A stretch of DNA of 47,359 nt, taken from contig NZ_JAEK01000040.1 in assembly GCF_000518865.1 (NCBI RefSeq), positions 1-47,359 on the forward strand. The letters run 5' to 3'. This stretch comes from Bacillus sp. J37. Lineage in GTDB: Bacteria > Bacillota > Bacilli > Bacillales > Bacillaceae. The notes below the pieces were generated by a model that worked only from the letters and a program-made list of their open reading frames with translations, did no database searches and was not told where the DNA came from. Each line of letters opens with the position of its first letter. The stretch's first letter is position 1. Shown here one piece after another: positions 23,507 to 31,393 of this stretch. Both the position numbers and the translations under genes were made by a program.

Positions 23507-25243
23507 TCAATTAAACTGCTTAGAATACAAGTGTGTGTATACACCGTTTTTCTCTAGTAATTCATCATGTGAGCCTTGCTCGGCAATCCCCTCTTCTGTT
23601 AATACAATAATTCGCTTCGCATAACGTATTGTAGACAGACGATGAGCAATGACAATAGTTGTTCGATTCTTTGCAAATGCTTCCAATGATTCCTTTACAA
23701 TGCTTTCACTCTCATTATCTAGTGCACTCGTTGCTTCATCAAAAATAAGAATTGGTGCATCTTTTAGAAATACACGTGCAATACTGAGCCGCTGCTTTTG
23801 TCCACCAGAAAGCTTTACACCTCGCTGTCCGATCTCCGATTGATACCCTTTAGATAAGCTCATAATAAAATCATGAGCATTTGCACGTTTAGCAGCTTTC
23901 ACAACCTCTTCATCACTTGCATGTACATTTCCATATCGTATATTTTCTAAAACAGTTCCTGAAAAAAGATACACATCCTGCTGAACAATTCCTATATTAC
24001 TTCGGAGTGACTGTATATCAATATCACGAACGTTCATTCCATCTATTAGTACAGCTCCACCGGATACATCATAAAAGCGGGGAATCAGAGAACATAATGT
24101 TGTTTTTCCTGCTCCTGACGGTCCAACCAACGCTACATATTCACCAGGCTGTATGATAAAAGATAAATGAACGAACACATTGTCATCATGATCACCATAG
24201 CAAAAAGAAACTTCATTAAACTCAATTTTCCCTTCAAGATTTGCCAGTTTAATTGGATTGGGTTTGTTTTTAATAGATGGTTCGATATGCATCATTTCCA
24301 TAAATCGTTGAAAGCCTGTAATTCCCTCTTGAAACTGCATACTCATATGAGTTAATTTCTGAATTGGTTCAATCATATATGTGATATAGAGCAAAAATGT
24401 GATCAAATCTGCTAAATCCAGTGACTCCTTCACAATGCTCGCACTACCTAAAACGATGACCGTAATGGTAATAAGCTGAATAAAGGTTTCCATACCATTA
24501 AAGAAATAGGCTTCTGCTTTGTAGGTGTTTTTTCGACTTTCAAGAAAACGTTGGTTTGCTTTAGAGAATTTTTCAGTTTCAATACTTTCGTTAGCAAAGG
24601 ACTTTACTACCCGAATTCCTGAGAGGCTATCTTCCACCTGTGCGTTAATATCCGCTATCCGCTGTTTGTTATTTCCTAATGCACTGTTCAATTTTTTATT
24701 AAAAAACAAAGCAAATGCACCCAGGAAAGGTAAAAAGGCAAATACCGCCATTGTTAGTGGTGCATTAATAAAATACAAGATCACAAACGCCCCGATAAAA
24801 CGAACAAAGTATTTAATATAATCCTCAGGCCCATGGTGGTATAATTCAGATAGCAACAACAGGTCATTAGTTATTCTAGTCATTAGTTGGCCTGTTTTTT
24901 CTTGGTCAAAAAACCGGAATGGCATCTTTTGTATGTGTTCAAATAACTCTGCACGTAAATCACTTTCCATACGTGCACCGATTTCATGCCCTTTATAATC
25001 AACAAAAAAATTCCCTGCATTTTGAATCAAGACGAGAACAAGCATCAGTCCCCCAATCCAAAATACTTCATTAAGAGCAATGGATAAGTCCCCTTCGAGA
25101 ACATCTTTTGTGATATAGCGAACAAGCAGCGGAAAGATTAATGAAACTGCTGAAACAATAAAAGCACATCCTAAAACAAGCAAAAACAACCTTAAGTATG
25201 GTTTATAATAGGAAAGAAATTTTTTAATCTGAAATTGCATCAT
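23507..25243 (-). CDS. ABC exporter half-transporter (homodimeric type)
   Basis: A 578-residue fusion of a six-helix membrane domain (about 1-320) and an ATPase domain (about 340-575). Motifs: Walker A GPSGAGKTT, Q-loop VQQDVYLF, signature KLSGGQKQRLSIARV, Walker B ILIFDEATSALD with catalytic Glu, and switch His in IAHRLST. All ATPase motifs are canonical and no partner gene is adjacent, so a homodimer is likely. Such proteins export drugs or lipids. Start ATG 25243 and the next codon ATG 25240 both follow AAAAGGGGTAT. The leader contains an 18-codon ORF and an overlapping hairpin, described below. Confidence 0.92.
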   Translation of the reverse strand: MMQFQIKKFLSYYKPYLRLFLLVLGCAFIVSAVSLIFPLLVRYITKDVLEGDLSIALNEVFWIGGLMLVLVLIQNAGNFFVDYKGHEIGARMESDLRAELFEHIQKMPFRFFDQEKTGQLMTRITNDLLLLSELYHHGPEDYIKYFVRFIGAFVILYFINAPLTMAVFAFLPFLGAFALFFNKKLNSALGNNKQRIADINAQVEDSLSGIRVVKSFANESIETEKFSKANQRFLESRKNTYKAEAYFFNGMETFIQLITITVIVLGSASIVKESLDLADLITFLLYITYMIEPIQKLTHMSMQFQEGITGFQRFMEMMHIEPSIKNKPNPIKLANLEGKIEFNEVSFCYGDHDDNVFVHLSFIIQPGEYVALVGPSGAGKTTLCSLIPRFYDVSGGAVLIDGMNVRDIDIQSLRSNIGIVQQDVYLFSGTVLENIRYGNVHASDEEVVKAAKRANAHDFIMSLSKGYQSEIGQRGVKLSGGQKQRLSIARVFLKDAPILIFDEATSALDNESESIVKESLEAFAKNRTTIVIAHRLSTIRYAKRIIVLTEEGIAEQGSHDELLEKNGVYTHLYSKQFN

Positions 25244-25269
25244 ATACCCCTTTTACAGTGTTTTTTCCT

Positions 25270-25328
25270 AAAAACACATATAAGGGTGTGACTGCATAAA
25301 TATTAAGACAAAGTTACCCCCTTATATG
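25270..25328 (-). terminator. candidate attenuator hairpin overlapping the leader ORF
   Basis: On the minus strand CATATAAGGG (25328-25319) pairs perfectly with CCCTTATATG (25286-25277), loop of 32 bases, then UG and five U residues (25274-25270). The 5' arm covers codons 10-14 of the leader ORF at 25303-25359. The U-run itself can pair with AAAAAACAC just downstream (GTGTTTTT-AGG-AAAAAACAC), a possible alternative fold. Confidence 0.55.
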
Positions 25329-25359
25329 CATGGCTACCTTGGGATAAATTGTTTTTCAT
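25303..25359 (-). CDS. leader peptide MKNNLSQGSHAYKGVTLS upstream of the ABC exporter
   Basis: An 18-codon ORF with ATG at 25359 after a near-perfect ribosome binding site (AAAGGAGGAG, then TTAGG), ending 60 bases before the exporter start. No long ORF could use this ribosome binding site. Its 3' half forms one arm of a terminator-like hairpin, so a ribosome on it would prevent the hairpin from forming. B. subtilis bmrB, the leader ahead of the exporter genes bmrCD, is the known model for such an arrangement; the peptide sequence here is not the same as far as I recall. Confidence 0.6.
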   Translation of the reverse strand: MKNNLSQGSHAYKGVTLS

Positions 25360-25420
25360 CCTAACTCCTCCTTTGATATTTGTATTTATATTGTAAACGA
25401 TTTCTCATGCTAAAAATAGA

Positions 25421-25464
25421 AAAAAAAGAGGAAAATGTTCAGGGATAACCCAAAACATTTTCCT
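25421..25464 (-). terminator. terminator of the MHYT-GGDEF-EAL gene
   Basis: Perfect 11-bp stem AGGAAAATGTT/AACATTTTCCT (25429-25439 with 25454-25464), followed on the minus strand by C and a U-run of seven. Confidence 0.9.
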
Positions 25465-25474
25465 CACCATTCAT

Positions 25475-27532
25475 TTATTTTTGTGACATAGTTTCTTGTT
25501 GTTCTTGAAAATTCCGCACCCATTTTGCCAAATCCTTACGCTTTAATGGCGGAGAATAATAATAGCCTTGTATTCCCGGTTTTTCAGGCATTTGTGAGAG
25601 AAATCTCACTTGTGCTTCTGTTTCAACACCTTCAATGATGACATCCATATTTAATGAATGACAAAGGACAATAATTGCTTTAATGATGGCCGAATCTTTT
25701 TCAGATTCAGGTACTCCATCAACAAATGACTTATCAATTTTCACTGTTGTGATGGGCAGTCTTTTTAAATATGATAACGATGATAGGCCAGTCCCAAAAT
25801 CATCAAGTGCTACTCTAAAGCCGTATTTCCGAAATTCCCCTATTGAACTGATGGCATTTTCTATGTTATTAATCACACTTGTTTCTGTAATCTCCAACTC
25901 AAGAAAATGACTGTCGATTTTATATTTGGAAACAGAGTTCTTTAATACGTCCATTAAACGAGGGGATGTAATATATTGACCAGGGATATTGATGGATACT
26001 GCTTTCAATGGATAATGATTCGCTATCCAATTCCCCATTTCCCGACAAACCTGTTCAATGATCCAATCTGTTACATCAGTAATCTTCCCATTCTCCTCTA
26101 ATGCCGGGATAAAAACTGCGGGTGAGATAAACCCTTGTTTTGGATGATTCCATCGCAACAAAGCCTCCGCTCCAATAATTGCCTTGTTCGAACCGATTTT
26201 TGGCTGATAAACAATGAACAATTCATGATTATCCATTGCTTTATCAATATCTTGAATAATACTTCTTTCAAATGAAAAAATGTGAATGTTTGGATCATAT
26301 TCAATGACTTCATGTTTGTATTCAATGGATGAATGCTGCAGGACAGCCGTTGCATTTGAAAAAAGCTGCTTTGTCTCTTTTTCGCGATCACCGGTTGAAA
26401 GTGAACAGACCATGTCGATGATGAACTTGTGATTTGAAATTTCAATTGGTTGCATTAGCTCCTTCATTATTTTGGCTAAACTTTCCCTAAACTGTTCATA
26501 ATGGTGATGTCCTGTAATCAGCAGTGCAAAGCGGTTTCCCTCAATTCTATAAGCTTCAGCTATCTCTTGTTTGTGTTGAATGATCCTTTGCCCAACTTCT
26601 TTAATAATGTTGTCCCCGAATGCATAACCATATCCACTATTCCATTTTTCTAAACTATCTAAGTGAATAATAGCTAAGCTTCCATAGGTAAATGACATTT
26701 CAAGCTTTTTTTCAAACTGTCTTCTATTTGGGAGTATAGTTAATGCATCAAAATAATTTAACCTGTAGTCAACATATCGATCAAGAATACTAGATAATCC
26801 TGATAACGCTAGAAAAATACTGATTCCTACTGTAATAAATAGAATAAGAAGAGGAAGATTCATTGAATGAGCATGGTTCGCATGTTCAATTAAAGGTGTT
26901 TCACTATAAAAAACTACAGCTGACATCCCCGTATAATGCATGCAAGCAACAGCAAGCCCCATAATAATAGAAGTAATCATTTTTACAGCCAGGTTTCTAG
27001 TAAACCTTCTCATCGTCGAAAAAATATAAAGTGCTACATATGAAACGATGATCGCAATCACAATGGATGTAAAGAAAATCCATGGCTTGTACACAAATTT
27101 CGCATCCATTTTCATTGCTGACATACCGATATAATGCATGGACGCTATCCCGAGCCCCATCGTAATCCCTGCGATTACGTAAGATAACTGAGTTTTATTT
27201 TTTTGATTAGAAAAATAAAAGGCAAGGTATGATGCAAGTACAGCAGGAAATACAGAAATAATCGTTTGAATGATATCGTATTCCATTGATACAGGAAGCA
27301 TAAAAGCACTCATTCCAATAAAATGCATGGACCAAATTCCCATCCCCATTGCAATGGAAGCCAATGTTAACCAGAAATTACGACTAAAAAAACTGTTTTG
27401 TTGAATCCTCTCATTTAAAGAAAGAGCTGTGTAAGAAGCCAAACAAGCAATTACGACTGAAAGTAAAACAATCCAAGGTGAATATTCTCCTTCAAGGATG
27501 ATCATGGTGTCTGAATTGGGTAGAATAAACAT
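25475..27532 (-). CDS. MHYT-GGDEF-EAL protein, predicted c-di-GMP phosphodiesterase
   Basis: A 685-residue membrane signalling protein. The N-terminal MHYT sensor (about 1-240) has seven hydrophobic segments and three motif copies: SMHFIGM, SMHYIGM and CMHYTGM; such domains may sense O2, CO or NO through bound copper. The following GGDEF domain (DALTILPNRRQFEKKL onward) has EGNRF in place of GG(D/E)EF and should not make c-di-GMP. The EAL domain (about 425-680) keeps EALLRW, the Asn in SINIP, ELEITET, DDFGTG, VKIDKSF and EGVET, so it should hydrolyse c-di-GMP. The architecture resembles B. subtilis YkoW without its PAS domain. Start ATG 27532 follows AAGAGGTTG. Confidence 0.92.
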   Translation of the reverse strand: MFILPNSDTMIILEGEYSPWIVLLSVVIACLASYTALSLNERIQQNSFFSRNFWLTLASIAMGMGIWSMHFIGMSAFMLPVSMEYDIIQTIISVFPAVLASYLAFYFSNQKNKTQLSYVIAGITMGLGIASMHYIGMSAMKMDAKFVYKPWIFFTSIVIAIIVSYVALYIFSTMRRFTRNLAVKMITSIIMGLAVACMHYTGMSAVVFYSETPLIEHANHAHSMNLPLLILFITVGISIFLALSGLSSILDRYVDYRLNYFDALTILPNRRQFEKKLEMSFTYGSLAIIHLDSLEKWNSGYGYAFGDNIIKEVGQRIIQHKQEIAEAYRIEGNRFALLITGHHHYEQFRESLAKIMKELMQPIEISNHKFIIDMVCSLSTGDREKETKQLFSNATAVLQHSSIEYKHEVIEYDPNIHIFSFERSIIQDIDKAMDNHELFIVYQPKIGSNKAIIGAEALLRWNHPKQGFISPAVFIPALEENGKITDVTDWIIEQVCREMGNWIANHYPLKAVSINIPGQYITSPRLMDVLKNSVSKYKIDSHFLELEITETSVINNIENAISSIGEFRKYGFRVALDDFGTGLSSLSYLKRLPITTVKIDKSFVDGVPESEKDSAIIKAIIVLCHSLNMDVIIEGVETEAQVRFLSQMPEKPGIQGYYYSPPLKRKDLAKWVRNFQEQQETMSQK

Positions 27533-27694
27533 TTTCACAACCTCTTATTGTAAGATAAAGTACTAGTCTTTATATCGGTTGTTTCTTAAATTCATTTAGC
27601 TTGATGAATGAAAAAAGAACGGCTTTCTTATCCTATCATCCACAAATACCATGACCTGATAGTTAAAGAGTTTTACGTTCTTCTCATCTACGAC

Positions 27695-28714
27695 TCAGAT
27701 TATTTTTCTCCCCATTTGACTTAAGGCAAAATGAATACCATGCTGTAACGATTGAAAACATTCAAATTGAGAAAAATTAATCGTTGATCGTGAGATGGCA
27801 ATGCTTAATTCAGTTGTAATCCCCACCAGAATTGTCTTTGTTCCAATTAATGAAGAAGCAGCACCAATTTTTTCTATTAAACTTGCTGTATGGTCACTAA
27901 TATCTTGGTCAAGTCCTGTTAGATCAAGAATGAGATAATTCGCTTTGTGTGCAGGCAGGTTGTTCAATGTATTTATAATAAGATATTCTGCACGGTCTAA
28001 CTCATACGTCCCTATCAGAGGAACAACAACGATACCATCCAGTACAGGAATGATCGGAGAAGAAAGCTTCTTTACCAATCCCTGCAACTCTCCCGTTTTT
28101 TCTTCTACCAGCATCTCCAAATACTTAATTTGCTCAGATTCTTTTTTTCTAGCAAGCTCATGAATATTAGAAGAGATATTTATTTCAGAAGGAAAATATT
28201 CAATGATACTAAAATCATTCCCGGCCAATTGCTGTTGGATCGTTTTATACCATATATTCGTTCCAAATAGGCCTGTAAAAATCCCTGCAAAATGAGCTGG
28301 AAGAAAGCTTCCTCCCTTATCTTTCCCTTGTGCAACATTGATTTTATGTTCCCATGTATCTTTTAAATAAGCAGATAATGTTTTTGTATGATAATTAAGT
28401 TCTTTTATCTCAATTTGCCCCCAACCCGCAGAGGCATATGTAGTCGTAATAGCTTTAGCAGCATCTTCAACACTTAAATCCTTCATTCTTTCGAAATATT
28501 CCCCAACAACTAACCCCTGCCGAAATCCGGCAGTCTCAAACACCAAGTTTGAGGCTTCTTCACCTGAAATTTCTTCAATTGTATCAAAAAAGGATTTCAT
28601 GGCAGTTGAAATCCAAAACAGGACAGCTTCCTGCCCCTCAAATTGGAAAACCCCTCTTTCAATTTCCCAGTTAAATTTGAATCCATCTATTATTGTTTGG
28701 CTATCGTTAGTCAC
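27695..28714 (-). CDS. V4R-like sensor domain plus STAS domain protein (RsbR-like layout)
   Basis: A 339-residue soluble protein. The N-terminal 200 residues contain ETAGFRQGLVVGEYFERM, SAGWGQIEIKEL and FLPAHFAGIFTGLFG, which resemble the 4-vinyl-reductase (V4R) ligand-binding domain. A short coiled linker (KYLEMLVEEKTGELQGLVKKL) leads to a C-terminal STAS domain: SPIIPVLDGIVVVPLIGTYE, YLILDLTGL and the end SISRSTINF-like. This is the layout of RsbR-type stressosome co-antagonists with an unusual sensor. GTG at 28714, seven bases after AAGGTGG, is the start; a longer upstream frame would run over the promoter. Confidence 0.8.
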   Translation of the reverse strand: MTNDSQTIIDGFKFNWEIERGVFQFEGQEAVLFWISTAMKSFFDTIEEISGEEASNLVFETAGFRQGLVVGEYFERMKDLSVEDAAKAITTTYASAGWGQIEIKELNYHTKTLSAYLKDTWEHKINVAQGKDKGGSFLPAHFAGIFTGLFGTNIWYKTIQQQLAGNDFSIIEYFPSEINISSNIHELARKKESEQIKYLEMLVEEKTGELQGLVKKLSSPIIPVLDGIVVVPLIGTYELDRAEYLIINTLNNLPAHKANYLILDLTGLDQDISDHTASLIEKIGAASSLIGTKTILVGITTELSIAISRSTINFSQFECFQSLQHGIHFALSQMGRKII

Positions 28715-28753
28715 TTTTAAACCACCTTTTCCCCTCACATTTACCTTATATGT

Positions 28754-28782
28754 ATTATAGTATGCAAATAAAAAAATTCCAA
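28754..28782 (-). promoter_or_regulatory. promoter of the V4R-STAS gene
   Basis: On the minus strand TTGGAA (28782-28777), a 17-base spacer and TATAAT (28759-28754), about 40 bases before the GTG start. Confidence 0.7.
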
Positions 28783-28869
28783 TAGAAGGTAAATCTAAAG
28801 GAACAGTTAAAGACATTCACCTATCCCAATCCACATGAATAATGTGTACTGTGATAGGAGGTAAAAAAG

Positions 28870-29616
28870 ATGGAACTCCTGAAAAGGGACTTAATAAACA
28901 GAGATAAATTGCCTTTTTGGAAAAAAGATGCTTTAGAAAAATTCGAAATGAAAATGATGGATAAAGATAAGCCTTTTCCATGCATTCCTGCTACACAAGG
29001 ATTTTCCTTAAATCATTTACAATATGCATTTGTAGGAGATCCGAGAGAAGATTCCTCTTCTTATGAATTGGCAGAATTGCTTTCATCGTATACATTGAAT
29101 TCCAAAGAGCTAGGAAGATACACATCACTCATTGTCTTTTTCGAGACTCCACCTGACTTATTTGACGCCTATAATGTGGAAAAGTTCGAACAGCTATTTT
29201 GGAAGCAGCTTAACAAGTTAACTGAGTTAGATTCAGTCGAATGGCCAAATCACATCCCTTCTGATCCAACTCAACCTGCTTGGGAGTTTTGTTTCCATGG
29301 AGAACAATATTTTATGTATTGTGCCAGTCCAGCTCATAAAAATAGATTGAGCAGGTCATTTCCCTATTTTATGCTTGCGATCACTCCCAGATGGGTGCTT
29401 GAATTATTTAATACATCCCCGTCTTACTCAAAGAAAATAAAAGAAAACATTCGGAAACGATTAAATAAATACGACTCCATTTCCATCCATCCTGATCTAA
29501 ATACGTACGGGAATTCGGATAATTTTGAATGGAAGCAATATTTTTTGCATGATGATGACTCGACATTAACTAAATGTCCTTTCCATAAGATAATAAATGA
29601 GGTCAAAAAATATTGA
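28870..29616 (+). CDS. YqcI/YcgG family protein
   Basis: A 248-residue soluble protein that matches the YqcI/YcgG family: FPCIPATQGFSLNHLQYAFVGDPRED near residue 36, followed by SLIVFFETPPD, WPNHIPSDPTQPAWEFCFHGEQYFMYCASPAH and SFPYFMLAITPRW. The C-terminal CPFHK is also typical. The function of the family is unknown. ATG at 28870 follows ATAGGAGGT. It is monocistronic, with its own terminator. Confidence 0.85.
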   Translation: MELLKRDLINRDKLPFWKKDALEKFEMKMMDKDKPFPCIPATQGFSLNHLQYAFVGDPREDSSSYELAELLSSYTLNSKELGRYTSLIVFFETPPDLFDAYNVEKFEQLFWKQLNKLTELDSVEWPNHIPSDPTQPAWEFCFHGEQYFMYCASPAHKNRLSRSFPYFMLAITPRWVLELFNTSPSYSKKIKENIRKRLNKYDSISIHPDLNTYGNSDNFEWKQYFLHDDDSTLTKCPFHKIINEVKKY

Positions 29617-29626
29617 TAAAAAGTTG

Positions 29627-29668
29627 AACTTCCCCATCTTTTCATTAAGTGGTGAAGTTTTTATTTTT
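29627..29668 (+). terminator. terminator after the YqcI/YcgG gene
   Basis: AACTTC.CCA (29627-29636) pairs with TGG.GAAGTT (29650-29659), then a T-rich run. Confidence 0.75.
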
Positions 29669-29736
29669 CCAGAATGAAATGATTTATCAAGACCTACACT
29701 ATCCTTAACTAGTAGTTAGAAAGGAAGGGAATAAAA

Positions 29737-30303
29737 TTGAGTCAACTATTTACACAACCTGCATTATTGGTCTTAGATGTTCAAAAGGGGTTTGATGATC
29801 CCTATTGGGGAAAACGCAATAATGTACAAGCTGAAAATAATATTCAAACTTTACTAACTGAATGGAGAAAACGAGACTGGACAATCATTTATTCACAGCA
29901 TTTATCACTTGATCCCCAATCTCCACTTTATTACAAAAATGCCAACCAAACAGAATTTATGGACATTGTAAGTCCACTTCCAGGTGAAATGATCATGCAA
30001 AAGAATGTAAATAGCGCCTTTATAGGAACTCAATTAGAAAGCTATTTAAAAAGCTATCAAATCAATTCTGTCGTTATTACAGGATTATCCACACAGCATT
30101 GTGTCTCAACGACAACAAGAATGAGCAGCAACCTTGGGTTCCAAACATTCCTTGTCTCTGATGCCACTGCTGCCTTTGAAATAACAGACCACACTGGGAA
30201 ACGTCATACTCCAGAGGATATTCATCAATTTGAGCTCGCTACGTTACATAAAGAATTTGCAACGATTTTAAATACAAATGAAGTGATCACGCAACTTAGC
30301 TAA
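29737..30303 (+). CDS. cysteine hydrolase (isochorismatase-like)
   Basis: A 188-residue isochorismatase-fold hydrolase. The catalytic triad is visible: Asp in ALLVLDVQKGF, Lys in MQKNVNSAF and Cys in STQHCVSTTTR. The core also has GLSTQHCV and LVSDATAAFE, as in nicotinamidase-like amidohydrolases. The substrate is unknown; no nicotinamide-specific metal motif (DxHxxxxxxH) is obvious, since SQHLSLDPQSP stands in that position. The start is TTG, with AAGGAAGGGA upstream. Confidence 0.9.
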   Translation: MSQLFTQPALLVLDVQKGFDDPYWGKRNNVQAENNIQTLLTEWRKRDWTIIYSQHLSLDPQSPLYYKNANQTEFMDIVSPLPGEMIMQKNVNSAFIGTQLESYLKSYQINSVVITGLSTQHCVSTTTRMSSNLGFQTFLVSDATAAFEITDHTGKRHTPEDIHQFELATLHKEFATILNTNEVITQLS

Positions 30304-30315
30304 AATAAAATGTAA

Positions 30316-30354
30316 AAATAGTCCGTATCACTTAATGAAGTGAGCGGACTATTT
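30316..30354. terminator. bidirectional terminator
   Basis: AAATAGTCCG (30316-30325) pairs with CGGACTATTT (30345-30354); the inner CACTT/AAGTG also pairs. It separates the cysteine hydrolase gene from the convergent EamA gene. Confidence 0.85.
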
Positions 30355-30360
30355 ACAATG

Positions 30361-31281
30361 CTACATATGATTTCTTACCACTGACCTCCTCGCTGAAAAA
30401 ATGTTACGTAAAGTCTGAAAGTTGATCAAGATAATACCAAAAATAATCGTTACAGCTCCTAAACCAGTGACAATTGAAAAATGTTCATCATATAGGAAAA
30501 ACCCTAAAGCCAATGCAATGATCGGTGATATATAAAGCCATGTTGATGGAAATACCGGGTTTGTTTTTGAAACGAGCCAATAGTATAAGCTATGTCCTAT
30601 CATTGACCCTGCAATAATTAAATAGATAAGAGATCCAGCAGATTCTGGTTGAAAAAATGCACTAATTTGAATATCTTCTATGAAACTTGCTAATACGAGT
30701 AATAGGACTCCGCCATACATCATTTGAACAGCGTTTAACGCAATGGGAGAAGCTTCTTTATATCTTTCTGTTACTTTTCTCGTGTAAATTGTACCTGCAG
30801 CATAACAAACTTCTCCAATTAAAATGGCTACACAGCCAGCCAGCCAAAAAGTGCTCATATCCATTGAAAGAGTTTCTTGCACAAGCAATAATACCCCTAT
30901 AATCCCTATAGCACATCCGAACACAGAATATAATGTCGCTTTTTGTCTTAACAGAAAACGTTGAATAAAAATAATCATCATCGGTCCTGTAGCTGATAAA
31001 ACCGCCGCTATTCCGGAGGTTACATATTGCTCAGCCCAATATAATGTTGAAAAAGTCCCAAAAGTCAAACCAACACCTGAGAAAAACAGTTCTTTTCGAA
31101 ATAATAATTGAAATAAGCCCTTATTTCTCATAATCATAAAACTAAAGATGAAAAAACCAGCCAGAAAAAACCGGACTCCTCCCGAAAAAAACGGTGTTAA
31201 ACCTGAATCAATGCCAATCTTAATGGCTAAAAAAGTTGTTCCAAAAATGAAGCACATAAAACAAAAATTAATAAAGATCAT
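30361..31281 (-). CDS. EamA-family exporter, divergent from a MocR regulator
   Basis: A 306-residue protein with ten hydrophobic segments in two EamA repeats. The family motifs GTTFLAIKIGIDSG, GIAAVLSATGPMMIIFIQRFLLRQK and TNPVFPSTWLYISPIIALALGFFLYDEHF close the two halves. Start ATG follows GAGGAGGAGAATGAA. It is transcribed away from a MocR-type regulator gene with a shared 112-bp intergenic region that holds repeated operator-like boxes. In Firmicutes this pairing usually means that the MocR protein controls the exporter in response to an amino compound. Confidence 0.9.
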   Translation of the reverse strand: MIFINFCFMCFIFGTTFLAIKIGIDSGLTPFFSGGVRFFLAGFFIFSFMIMRNKGLFQLLFRKELFFSGVGLTFGTFSTLYWAEQYVTSGIAAVLSATGPMMIIFIQRFLLRQKATLYSVFGCAIGIIGVLLLVQETLSMDMSTFWLAGCVAILIGEVCYAAGTIYTRKVTERYKEASPIALNAVQMMYGGVLLLVLASFIEDIQISAFFQPESAGSLIYLIIAGSMIGHSLYYWLVSKTNPVFPSTWLYISPIIALALGFFLYDEHFSIVTGLGAVTIIFGIILINFQTLRNIFSARRSVVRNHM

Positions 31282-31308
31282 TTCATTCTCCTCCTCTGCT
31301 TCATCTTA

Positions 31309-31347
31309 ATAGAAGAGAAATAGAACAGTTTATTTTAAATAGAACAG
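31309..31347. promoter_or_regulatory. direct-repeat operator boxes between EamA and mocR genes
   Basis: ATAGAAGAG (31309-31317), ATAGAACAG (31320-31328) and ATAGAACAG (31339-31347) are in the same orientation, with starts 11 and 19 bases apart. MocR-type regulators often bind direct repeats in the divergent promoter region of their target, so these are the best candidates for the operator of the adjacent regulator. A TAAAAT box at about 31356 could be its own -10. Confidence 0.5.
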
Positions 31348-31393
31348 ATAGGGATATAAAATGGTAAAATCTTAATATGAGGGAGGGAACAAT

